From: Bacteroidota bacterium
GTDB taxonomy: Bacteria; Bacteroidota; Bacteroidia; Flavobacteriales; Flavobacteriaceae
Length of the DNA: 6,854 nt
Direction: 5' to 3'
NCBI GenBank assembly: GCA_023393485.1
Contig: JAEWLD010000224.1
Coordinates: 1 to 6,854 of the forward strand
In this document: positions 1-5,868 of the stretch, one piece after another
Layout of the letters: the number at the start of each line of letters is the position of its first letter
How positions within the stretch are numbered: position 1 is the first letter of the stretch
Made by a program: the position numbers and the translations under genes
Notes under the pieces: model-generated
The model's input: the letters and a program-made list of their open reading frames with translations, nothing else
Databases searched by the model: none
What the model was told of the DNA's origin: nothing

Positions 1-2
1 AC

Positions 3-27
3 AAAAAAAAGCCCCGACTTCGGGACT
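3..27 (-). terminator. Rho-independent terminator after the DoxX-family gene
   Basis: Read on the minus strand, a 7-bp stem (AGTCCCG pairing with CGGGGCT, including one G-U pair) closes a 4-base AAGT loop and is followed directly by eight T residues. It begins 37 nt after the stop codon of the DoxX-family gene, so it is the natural 3' end of that gene or of the whole minus-strand cluster. The structure was read by eye and no folding energy was computed. Confidence 0.85.
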
Positions 28-64
28 TCTCTAAATTATTGACCTGAAAATCAACCATTGCTGG

Positions 65-493
65 TTATTGCTGCATCTTAAAGTAATAATCCGCAGAATG
101 CCTGCCGCTTCCATAGAACAGGAAAAAGACGCAAACAATCAAGGTGATGACAGCGGTGAGTAAATTTCCTATCGTGGTATAGCCAAACGCACTGACGATA
201 ACCGCCCCGACCAAAATCGGCAATTGCGCCCAAACAACCCATCGTGTCAAAAGGCCGACGGCAATCATGATGCCGCCCATGATGTGCGCGGAAACTATGT
301 AAGTCATGATAAACCAGCCGCCTTCAAAGTTGGCGAAAGGCGAGAGTGCGTCGGCAACCTCCTGGCTGCCGGTGATGAACGTCGTACCTTTATAAAACAA
401 AAAAATACCGAGGGCGATACGCAGCAAATCAATTGGATAACTAGTATGGCGATTGGCCCATTTGTTAAGACTTTTTACCGTTTCCATGCTCAT
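65..493 (-). CDS. DoxX-family integral membrane protein
   Basis: This 142-residue protein fits the DoxX/DoxD-like family, whose members are small four-helix membrane proteins mostly of unknown function; some are linked to quinone or redox processes. Four hydrophobic stretches are visible at about residues 20-37, 60-82, 85-105 and 108-127. The first carries the family-like 'DLLRIALGIFLFYKG' pattern, and the protein ends with a polar GSGRHSAD segment (128-135) typical of the DoxX C-terminus. The length is normal. Met1 was chosen because it gives the full N-terminus; Met3 is an equally possible start. Upstream is an A-rich leader with a weak GGAA about 12 nt away. The gene follows the M1 peptidase with a 54-nt gap and no intervening terminator, so cotranscription is possible. 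The family assignment is fairly safe, but substrate and role cannot be stated. Confidence 0.85.
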   Translation of the reverse strand: MSMETVKSLNKWANRHTSYPIDLLRIALGIFLFYKGTTFITGSQEVADALSPFANFEGGWFIMTYIVSAHIMGGIMIAVGLLTRWVVWAQLPILVGAVIVSAFGYTTIGNLLTAVITLIVCVFFLFYGSGRHSADYYFKMQQ

Positions 494-547
494 TTCGTTT
501 TAAAGTTCCTAACTAAGATACTAATTTTTAGCCGGATACTGAAGTTT

Positions 548-2170
548 TTACCAACTTTTTACCACGTCGATATAAAATTTGGAAGTCGCCGCGCGTATTT
601 CCGAAACAGGCGTTTTCTTCGGAATTGCGATGGTTTGCGGCGTTGTCTTCGGGAACAGCCGTTCTGTTTTATCGCCAATGGTGACCTCGATGGGCATGTT
701 GAAATTGTCGTCTACGTTTTGCCAGAAATACGTCAGCTTTCCTTTTTTTGGTTCCAACCGAAGCTTCGGAATTTTCGTCGTTTTTAGATATTGGCTAAAA
801 ACAGGTGTGAGGTCAATTCCCGTTTCGGCATTGAAAAATCCGATTACATCCTGCGTATCAATGATTTTATGCCGGTTGGACTCGGCAAACTTCAATAGGA
901 TTTTCCACCATTTTTCATCGTCGGCGACAATATGCCTGATCGTGTTGATCATCAGCGCGCCTTTGTAATACATGTCACCCGAGCCTTCGTTGTTGACGCC
1001 ATAAACGCCGATAACCGGGCGGTCGTTCGCAACATTGCGTTTCATGCCGTTCATGTATGTCATTGCCTTGTCATAGCCGTAGAGACATTCGACGAAAACC
1101 ACTTCGGAATACATCGTAAAGCCTTCGTGGATCCACATATCGGCTATGTCTTTTGACGTGATGCTGTTGCCAAACCATTCATGCCCCGATTCATGTACGA
1201 TGATATAGTCGAAAAGCATCCCGATTCCCGTACCCGACAAATCCGATCCGAGATATCCTTTTCTATATTTATTCCCGTAAGCCACAGCGCTTTGGTGTTC
1301 CATGCCTAAATAAGCGGTTTCCACCAGCTTGTAGCTGTCTTCGGGAAACGGATATTTCCCGAACTTCGACTCAAAGCAATCGAGCATCGGCTTGACCTGC
1401 GCAAAATGCTCTCGCGCTTTTGCCTCATTTTCACGCAAGACGTAGTAATCGAGGTCGAGACCGTTACGCGTATCGTGAATGTGGATGTAATCTCCGATAT
1501 TGACCGTGATGTCATAATTGTTGATCGGGTTTTTGACTTCCCAGTCCCAGCGCGTATAACCGTTTTTCAAATCTTCATTGCCTGTGAATCGGCCGTTTGA
1601 AACATTGACCAAACCGTTGGGCACCGCGACTTTTATCGTACAGCCGTTGTCAGGTTCGTCGGTCTGCGAATCTTTGCACGGATACCAAAGGCTCGCGCCC
1701 GTTCCCTGCACGGCAACGCCAATCCAATCCTTGTTGTTTTGGTCTTTTTTGAACACAAAGCCGCCGTCCCAGGGCGCATTTCGTGCGATTTCGGGCTTTC
1801 CTGAATAATAAACGCGGATTGTTCGCGGATCGATTCCCTGAAGGCCGCCGGCGAAATACACGAAAACCGCATTGTTGTCGCGCCGGAAACTCAGTTTTTT
1901 ATCGTCCATGACGATGCTGTCGATGGTCATATTTTCGAACAGGTCAATTTGTATCCGCGGCGTTCCGGGCAAAGCCTTGAAAGTAATGTCATTGTAACCC
2001 GAGATTGACTTTTCGGCTGGATCGATTTTGATGTTGAGGTCGTAACGCAGCACGTCGTAATCAGTGCGTTCGGGACGCAATCCGCCCTGCAGGCTGTCTT
2101 TTCTGGTAAAATTTTTCTGCGCCGATGCACTTGCGGCCAAAAGCAAAAGGAGTAAGGCGATTCTCTTCAT
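548..2170 (-). CDS. Secreted M1-family zinc metallopeptidase (aminopeptidase)
   Basis: This 540-residue gluzincin probably removes N-terminal residues from peptides outside the cytoplasm. Residues 1-17 form a signal peptide (MKR, a run of Leu, then ASASA before QK). The N-terminal beta domain spans about 30-230. The catalytic domain carries the substrate-anchoring motif GMEHQ at 289-293, where the common family form is GxMEN. It also has the zinc site HESGH at 326-330, with the third ligand E349 exactly 18 residues after the second His. Y401 in YYKG (401-404) sits where the family's catalytic Tyr lies. After about residue 465 there is only a short region likely to be beta-sandwich, so the large helical C-terminal domain of PepN-type enzymes is absent. 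This is a known short M1 architecture, and nothing suggests truncation. ATG is followed directly by the signal peptide, which supports this start. It lies 51 nt after the small membrane protein gene. Substrate preference is not readable. Confidence 0.95.
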   Translation of the reverse strand: MKRIALLLLLLAASASAQKNFTRKDSLQGGLRPERTDYDVLRYDLNIKIDPAEKSISGYNDITFKALPGTPRIQIDLFENMTIDSIVMDDKKLSFRRDNNAVFVYFAGGLQGIDPRTIRVYYSGKPEIARNAPWDGGFVFKKDQNNKDWIGVAVQGTGASLWYPCKDSQTDEPDNGCTIKVAVPNGLVNVSNGRFTGNEDLKNGYTRWDWEVKNPINNYDITVNIGDYIHIHDTRNGLDLDYYVLRENEAKAREHFAQVKPMLDCFESKFGKYPFPEDSYKLVETAYLGMEHQSAVAYGNKYRKGYLGSDLSGTGIGMLFDYIIVHESGHEWFGNSITSKDIADMWIHEGFTMYSEVVFVECLYGYDKAMTYMNGMKRNVANDRPVIGVYGVNNEGSGDMYYKGALMINTIRHIVADDEKWWKILLKFAESNRHKIIDTQDVIGFFNAETGIDLTPVFSQYLKTTKIPKLRLEPKKGKLTYFWQNVDDNFNMPIEVTIGDKTERLFPKTTPQTIAIPKKTPVSEIRAATSKFYIDVVKSW

Positions 2171-2221
2171 GGGTTTAAATTACGATTTTATTTGTAACCG
2201 GTAAAGCGGGATTGTTACGCG

Positions 2222-2491
2222 TTACCTGTCAAATCGTTTGGCGGTACGGAAACCTAAATACAGCGCCGGAAGAATCATCGTCGTCGCGTAATTGAAAGTG
2301 CTCGGCCACGGATGATAACCGTTTGACGCCGGTAAATCATAAAATAGATTGAATAGGAAAGAAGTGCCGTTTGAATGGTATTGGCATTCATCGCCCAGCA
2401 AAACCGACTGCACAAACACATTGATGACGAACATGACTGCACACCATGGCAGCGCGAGCAACCCCGTAAACAGTATGATTTTTCGGTTCAT
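2222..2491 (-). CDS. Small two-helix membrane protein of unknown function
   Basis: This 89-residue protein belongs to no family I recognise. A long hydrophobic segment spans about residues 5-32 and a second spans about 67-83. Between them is a polar loop with C37, H39, a GYHPWP stretch (58-63) and several aromatic residues. The C-terminus is basic (FRTAKRFDR), which suggests a cytoplasmic tail. The frame stays open 26 codons further upstream inside the carboxylase gene. I chose the internal ATG at 2489-2491 because the hydrophobic segment begins right after it, and because it shares one base with the carboxylase stop codon (TAATG), a classic coupling arrangement. The longer form would start with a charged, low-hydrophobicity stretch that is only the carboxylase 3' end read out of frame. 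The coupling implies matched expression with the carboxylase, but it does not prove a shared function. Confidence 0.75.
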   Translation of the reverse strand: MNRKIILFTGLLALPWCAVMFVINVFVQSVLLGDECQYHSNGTSFLFNLFYDLPASNGYHPWPSTFNYATTMILPALYLGFRTAKRFDR

Positions 2492-4119
2492 TATGTCTGG
2501 ATCACGCCAAGATTGAAAGGTTTCTGGATCGGGGCGTGGTTCGCGGCTTCGATTCCGATTGAAATCCACTTTCTGGTATCGAGCGGATCGATGATCGCGT
2601 CAGTCCAAAGTCGTGCGGCCGCATAGTACGGTGAAACCTGGGCATCGTAACGCGCTTTGATCTTGTCGAACAATTCCTGTTCTTTCTTTTCGTCGACCTG
2701 TTCGCCTTTGGCTTTGAGCGCCGAGGCTTCAATTTGCACCAGAACCTTTGCGGCCTGGGTTCCGCCCATAACGGCGAGTTCAGCGCTGGGCCAGGCAAAA
2801 ATCAGTCTCGGATCGTAGGCTTTGCCACACATCGCGTAATTGCCGGCACCGTATGAATTGCCGACGATTACCGTAAATTTAGGAACGACGGAATTGGAAA
2901 CCGCATTGACCATTTTTGCGCCGTCCTTGATGATTCCGCCATGCTCAGATTTTGAGCCGACCATAAAACCGGTCACATCCTGCAGGAAAACGAGCGGGAT
3001 TTTCTTCTGGTTGCAATTGGCGATAAAACGCGTCGCCTTGTCTGCGCTGTCTGAATAAATCACGCCGCCAAATTGCATTTCGCCCTTTTTTGACTTGACG
3101 ACTTTGCGCTGATTGGCGACAATGCCGACCGCCCAGCCGTCGATGCGCGCATAACCGGTAATCAGCGTTTGGCCGTAACCGTCTTTGTAGGCTTCGAATT
3201 CGGAATTGTCCACAAGGCGCTTGATGATTTCCATCATGTCATATTGTTCGGTGCGCTGTTTCGGCATGATGCCGTATATGTCGTCCGGATTTTCGGAAGG
3301 TTTTTGCGGTTTGATCCGGTTATATCCGGCTTTGTCATAATCACCGATTTTACCGACGATGTTTTTGATCGTATCGAGCGCGTCCTTGTCGTCTTTGGCT
3401 TTATAATCGGTCACGCCCGAAATCTCGCAGTGTGTGGTCGCGCCGCCCAGAGTTTCATTGTCGATGGTTTCACCGATGGCAGCCTTGACAAGGTAACTTC
3501 CCGCAAGAAAAATGCTTCCGGTCTTGTCTACGATCAGCGCTTCGTCGCTCATGATCGGCAAATAGGCGCCGCCGGCAACACAACTTCCCATGACGGCCGC
3601 AATCTGGGTAATGCCCATGCTGCTCATGACGGCATTGTTTCTGAAAATCCGCCCGAAATGTTCTTTGTCGGGAAAAATTTCGTCCTGCATCGGCAGATAA
3701 ACGCCGGCGCTGTCAACCAGGTAAATAATCGGCAGGCGGTTTTCAATCGCAATTTCCTGCGCGCGAAGATTTTTCTTTCCGGTAATCGGGAACCAAGCGC
3801 CGGCTTTTACCGTGGCATCATTGGCCACGACGATGCATTGCCTGCCTTTTACATAACCGATTTTGACCACGACGCCGCCGCTTGGGCAACCGCCGTGTTC
3901 GCTGTACATTCCGTCACCTGCAAATGCGCCGATCTCAATGCTGTCGGAATCCTTGTCAAGCAGGTAGGCGATGCGTTCACGCGCGGTCATTTTGCCTTCG
4001 CCATGCAATTTTGCGATTCGTTTTTCGCCGCCGCCGAGTTTGACTTTGGCGAGTTTTTGCTTGAGTCCGGAAAGTAGAAGTTTATTGTGATCTTCGTTTT
4101 TGTTGAAATTCAGGTCCAT
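2491..4119 (-). CDS. Acyl-CoA carboxylase beta subunit (carboxyltransferase), methylcrotonyl-CoA carboxylase type
   Basis: This 542-residue biotin-dependent carboxyltransferase moves CO2 from carboxybiotin to an acyl-CoA in the cytoplasm. It has the two-half crotonase-like fold. The N half contains VANDATVKAGAWFPIT (98-112), the stretch from IIYLVDSAGVYLP (131-143) to DEIFPDKEHFGRIF (146-159), and the first oxyanion-hole segment CVAGGAY (180-186). The C half contains FLQDVTGFMVG (378-388), the second oxyanion-hole segment around SYGAGNYAMCG (422-432), and the conserved AWPSAELAVMGG (442-453). The DEIFPDKEHFGRIF and GFMVG segments resemble the methylcrotonyl- or geranyl-CoA branch more than propionyl-CoA or acetyl-CoA carboxylases, but substrate calls from motifs are uncertain. 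The length is normal. No biotin carboxylase or biotin-carrier subunit is present nearby, so the alpha partner must be encoded elsewhere. The gene lies 84 nt after the basic-protein gene, with a terminator between them, and overlaps the next gene by one base. Confidence 0.95.
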   Translation of the reverse strand: MDLNFNKNEDHNKLLLSGLKQKLAKVKLGGGEKRIAKLHGEGKMTARERIAYLLDKDSDSIEIGAFAGDGMYSEHGGCPSGGVVVKIGYVKGRQCIVVANDATVKAGAWFPITGKKNLRAQEIAIENRLPIIYLVDSAGVYLPMQDEIFPDKEHFGRIFRNNAVMSSMGITQIAAVMGSCVAGGAYLPIMSDEALIVDKTGSIFLAGSYLVKAAIGETIDNETLGGATTHCEISGVTDYKAKDDKDALDTIKNIVGKIGDYDKAGYNRIKPQKPSENPDDIYGIMPKQRTEQYDMMEIIKRLVDNSEFEAYKDGYGQTLITGYARIDGWAVGIVANQRKVVKSKKGEMQFGGVIYSDSADKATRFIANCNQKKIPLVFLQDVTGFMVGSKSEHGGIIKDGAKMVNAVSNSVVPKFTVIVGNSYGAGNYAMCGKAYDPRLIFAWPSAELAVMGGTQAAKVLVQIEASALKAKGEQVDEKKEQELFDKIKARYDAQVSPYYAAARLWTDAIIDPLDTRKWISIGIEAANHAPIQKPFNLGVIQT

Positions 4120-4143
4120 ACAGGGTTGCGGTTTTTAGCGTGG

Positions 4144-4173
4144 CTAAAGTACGAAAACGTTTGAAACTGCCAT
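4144..4173 (-). promoter_or_regulatory. Possible weak promoter for the carboxylase gene
   Basis: On the minus strand TACTTTAG (4151-4144) matches five of six fixed positions of the Bacteroidota -7 element TAnnTTTG. A poor -33 candidate, ATG where TTG is expected, lies 19 nt upstream (4173-4171). It sits after the terminator of the basic-protein gene and 25 nt before the carboxylase ATG, where a promoter is needed if that terminator works. The match is imperfect, so this is a suggestion only. Confidence 0.3.
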
Positions 4174-4174
4174 A

Positions 4175-4198
4175 GAAAAAGCCGGCTGTAAACCGGCT
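4175..4198 (-). terminator. Rho-independent terminator after the basic-protein gene
   Basis: On the minus strand a perfect 6-bp GC-rich stem (AGCCGG with CCGGCT) closes a 7-base loop and is followed by five T residues. The first stem base is only 6 nt after the TAA of the Lys/Ala-rich protein gene. It separates that gene from the carboxylase gene on the same strand and argues that they are separate transcription units. The T run is short, so some readthrough is possible. Confidence 0.75.
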
Positions 4199-4203
4199 CG
4201 GGA

Positions 4204-4995
4204 TTATTTTTTCTTTGACTTTTTCTTGTCTTTCTTTTTGTCTTTTTTCTTCTCCTTATCTTTTTTCTTTTCCTTTTTAGCTTTGTCCTTTGCCTTTTGT
4301 TTTTTGGCTTTTTCCTTGGCTTTTTGTTTTTTCTCTTTCTCTTTTGCCTTTGCCTTTTTGTCTTTTTTGTCCTTTTTGTCCTTTGGATCTTTTTTGTCAG
4401 CTTTATCCTTTTTGGCTTCAGCGGTAGCCGGAATCATATTTTCCTGGTTTTTGTCATCGGTTTTGGCTTTTGCCGCCGGTTTCGTCAAACTTACTTTCCG
4501 GGTTCTTTTCGCAGGCTTTGCTACTGTGCGTTTTGGCGTGGTCTGCGCCGTTTCTTCAGTTTTGGCCGACATTTTCGCGGTAGCCTTGGCAGCCGTTTTT
4601 CCAGCGGTTGAAGATTTAACGGCGGTAGCTTTTTTCGGCGCAGCGGCTTTGCCGGTGGTTTTAGGTGCCATGGTTTTGGCATCGGATGCCGTTGTTGCGC
4701 TGGCTGCTTTGGCAGTAGCCGGTTTCCGTCCCCGTCTGACAACCGGCTTTGTGTCGGCTGCCATTACGGTTACTTTAGCCGGTGTTTTTTTGCGGGTAGC
4801 GGCTTTTGTAGCCATGCGTTTAATTGCCGGTTTTTTCTGAACAGGCTCAGCTGTCGGCTTACCTGCGGCGGATTGGGTTTTAGGCGACGCTTTTCTTGCC
4901 GCAGGCTTTTTGGCCGGCGCTTTTGAAGCCGCCTGCCTGGCTTTTGCCGGTGCCGTTTTTGGGCCGGCGGCCGGTTTTGGGGTTTTGTTTGCCAT
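4204..4995 (-). CDS. Lys/Ala-rich histone H1-like basic protein
   Basis: This 263-residue protein is extremely basic and low in complexity, with no predicted folded domain, no Cys and no Trp. Residues 1 to about 178 are rich in Ala, Lys, Pro and Thr, with PAKK/AAKA-type motifs like eukaryotic H1 tails and bacterial H1-like proteins. RRGRKP at 87-92 resembles an AT-hook core. Residues 194-263 switch to almost only Lys with Asp/Glu/Gln/Ala, including a nine-residue repeat (KKQKAKEKA 222-230, KKQKAKDKA 231-239, KKEKKKDKE 240-248) and a KKKDKKKDKKK end. Nucleic-acid binding or chromosome compaction is the likely role by analogy, not shown by the sequence. The start ATG is preceded by an A-rich leader and follows a good -7 element by about 40 nt. 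Lys codons mix AAA and AAG, so the tail is not a single slipped codon repeat. Proteins like this vary greatly in length and are poor subjects for homology search. Confidence 0.85.
   Translation of the reverse strand: MANKTPKPAAGPKTAPAKARQAASKAPAKKPAARKASPKTQSAAGKPTAEPVQKKPAIKRMATKAATRKKTPAKVTVMAADTKPVVRRGRKPATAKAASATTASDAKTMAPKTTGKAAAPKKATAVKSSTAGKTAAKATAKMSAKTEETAQTTPKRTVAKPAKRTRKVSLTKPAAKAKTDDKNQENMIPATAEAKKDKADKKDPKDKKDKKDKKAKAKEKEKKQKAKEKAKKQKAKDKAKKEKKKDKEKKKDKKKDKKKSKKK
4252..4332 (-). repeat. Three tandem 27-bp units encoding a nine-residue Lys-rich repeat
   Basis: Units at 4306-4332 and 4279-4305 are identical at 23 of 27 positions by hand count and encode KKQKAKEKA and KKQKAKDKA. 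A third, more diverged unit at 4252-4278 encodes KKEKKKDKE. The repeat lies inside the tail of the basic-protein gene. Unit length is a multiple of three, so gain or loss of units would keep the reading frame. Confidence 0.7.
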
Positions 4996-5037
4996 TGTTA
5001 TCTTTTTTTGGTGTTTCGTTATTTTGATGCTTCATTT

Positions 5038-5045
5038 CAAATATA
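5038..5045 (-). promoter_or_regulatory. Promoter -7 element of the basic-protein gene
   Basis: TATATTTG on the minus strand matches the Bacteroidota primary-sigma -7 consensus TAnnTTTG at every fixed position. It would start transcription near 5030-5033, giving a leader of roughly 35 nt before the ATG at 4995. No good TTTG-type -33 element is visible 17-23 nt upstream, so the promoter may depend on an activator or be weak. Confidence 0.55.
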
Positions 5046-5065
5046 ACGATAAAAAATATTCGGCC

Positions 5066-5165
5066 GACATCTGTCTGCGGCATTTGTTCTTTTTCAATTG
5101 CCTGTCATTCAAAAAGTTATAATATAGACAGTCAAAATAGACATTTCGCATAACTTAATATTGTC
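5066..5165. promoter_or_regulatory. Cluster of TGTC/GACA half-sites between divergent promoters
   Basis: Six TGTC or GACA tetramers occur within 100 bp: 5066-5069, 5072-5075, 5103-5106, 5127-5130, 5140-5143 and 5162-5165. The first two form a GACA-N2-TGTC inverted repeat. CTGTC (5102-5106) and GACAG (5127-5131) form a wider one. ATAGACA is repeated at 5124-5130 and 5137-5143, 13 bp apart. The last TGTC touches the -33 element of the DUF47 promoter. This could be an operator region for an unknown regulator, but chance clustering is possible. Confidence 0.3.
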
Positions 5166-5188
5166 TTAACATTGAAATATTACTTTTG
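5160..5188 (+). promoter_or_regulatory. Bacteroidota-type promoter of the DUF47-PiT operon
   Basis: A -33 TTG (5161-5163) is followed after 17 nt by TACTTTTG (5181-5188), a full match to the -7 consensus TAnnTTTG. Transcription should begin near 5194-5196, leaving a leader of only about 17 nt before the ATG at 5212. The final G of the -7 box is also the first base of an in-frame GTG at 5188. That GTG would lie upstream of the transcript start, so it cannot be the translation start from this promoter. Confidence 0.8.
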
Positions 5189-5211
5189 TGCCGAAACTAA
5201 AATCAAGCGCT

Positions 5212-5862
5212 ATGGCTTTCAACCTGAACAGTTTTTTTCAATTCCTGGTACCGAAGGATAAGAAGTTTTATCCGTTGTTTGAGGAAGCATCGATCAACCT
5301 GATAACATTGGCCGAAACACTTCACGAAGGCGTGAACGCACCGCGGGCCGAACGCGATCCGTATCTCAAAAAAATTGAGGAATTGGAAGCCGTGATCGAG
5401 GAAATCACCCATAAGACACATCTCGAACTCAATAAAAATTTCATCACGCCGTTTGACCGCGAAGACATCCATGCGCTGGTAAAAGCGATGGATGATGTGG
5501 CCGATTATATGCATGGCGCGGCGAGCCGGATGCGTTTGTATCAGGTCGAAAAAATCACAAAGTCAATCCGTAAATTGACTGAAATAAATCTTGAAGCTTG
5601 CCAACATATCGGATTGGCTGTCAAGCAATTGAAAGATTTAAAAAATCTAAAAGCGATTACCGATGCCTGTAAACGCATCAACAAGCTCGAAAGCAAGGCC
5701 GATAATGTATTTGACAAAGCGGTGGCCGACATTTTCGAGAATGAAACCGACGCCAAAAACATCATCAAATACAAAGAAGTGCTTTCGGCGCTCGAGTCGG
5801 CGTCAGACAAGTGCAAGAGCGTGGCCAACGTACTTGAATCCATTGTCGTCAAACACTCTTAA
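5212..5862 (+). CDS. DUF47/PhoU-like phosphate transport accessory protein
   Basis: This 216-residue cytoplasmic helical protein belongs to the DUF47 (PhoU-like) family, which is typically encoded next to PiT permeases and is thought to regulate them. Family features include FFQFLVPKDKKFYPLFEEA (8-26), the signature FITPFDREDIHAL (77-89) with KAMDDVADYM (91-100), and a second helical repeat with KLESKADNVFDKAVADIF (158-175, including E160 and D164 as PhoU-type acidic metal-site candidates) and a C-terminal SALESASDKCKSVANVLESIV (192-212). The length is normal. The ATG at 5212 is preferred over the in-frame GTG at 5188 because the latter lies in the promoter -7 box, and because family members begin close to the FFxFL.PK segment. 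The PiT gene starts 6 nt after its stop, so the two are almost certainly cotranscribed. Confidence 0.93.
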   Translation: MAFNLNSFFQFLVPKDKKFYPLFEEASINLITLAETLHEGVNAPRAERDPYLKKIEELEAVIEEITHKTHLELNKNFITPFDREDIHALVKAMDDVADYMHGAASRMRLYQVEKITKSIRKLTEINLEACQHIGLAVKQLKDLKNLKAITDACKRINKLESKADNVFDKAVADIFENETDAKNIIKYKEVLSALESASDKCKSVANVLESIVVKHS

Positions 5863-5868
5863 TTCAGC

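Noticed and set aside
494..547. A promoter for the DoxX gene at TATCTTAG (520-513, minus strand)
   Set aside because: Only five of six -7 positions match, no -33 element lies at the right distance, and the leader would be very short.
224..787. A 187-codon plus-strand open frame crossing the DoxX and M1 genes
   Set aside because: It overlaps two well-supported genes antisense and spans their intergenic gap. Its translation has no family features.
2171..2221. A promoter or terminator between the small membrane protein gene and the M1 gene
   Set aside because: There is no TAnnTTTG match. The only inverted repeat is a 5-bp GTAAC/GTTAC pair with no T run on the minus strand.
2222..2491. The small membrane protein as an OadG/MmdD-type subunit of a sodium-pumping decarboxylase with the neighbouring carboxyltransferase
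   Set aside because: It has two hydrophobic segments and lacks the single N-terminal helix followed by a Pro/Ala-rich tail expected of that subunit. The carboxyltransferase motifs are MCC-like, and no beta pump subunit is present.
2492..2569. A longer version of the small membrane protein starting 26 codons upstream
   Set aside because: The extra stretch is carboxylase coding sequence read in another frame. The hydrophobic segment and the TAATG junction favour the start at 2491.
3169..4077. A 302-codon open frame on the plus strand, antisense to the carboxylase gene
   Set aside because: It is fully covered by a gene with unmistakable conserved motifs on the opposite strand. Its translation shows no recognisable domain, and it has no promoter or terminator of its own.
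4226..4840. A Phe/Leu/Ser/Ala-rich plus-strand open frame of 204 codons that looks like a membrane protein
   Set aside because: It is the complement of Lys and Ala codons in the basic-protein gene. Apparent hydrophobicity from TTT/CTT triplets is expected there, and the opposite strand has a better start, promoter element and terminator.
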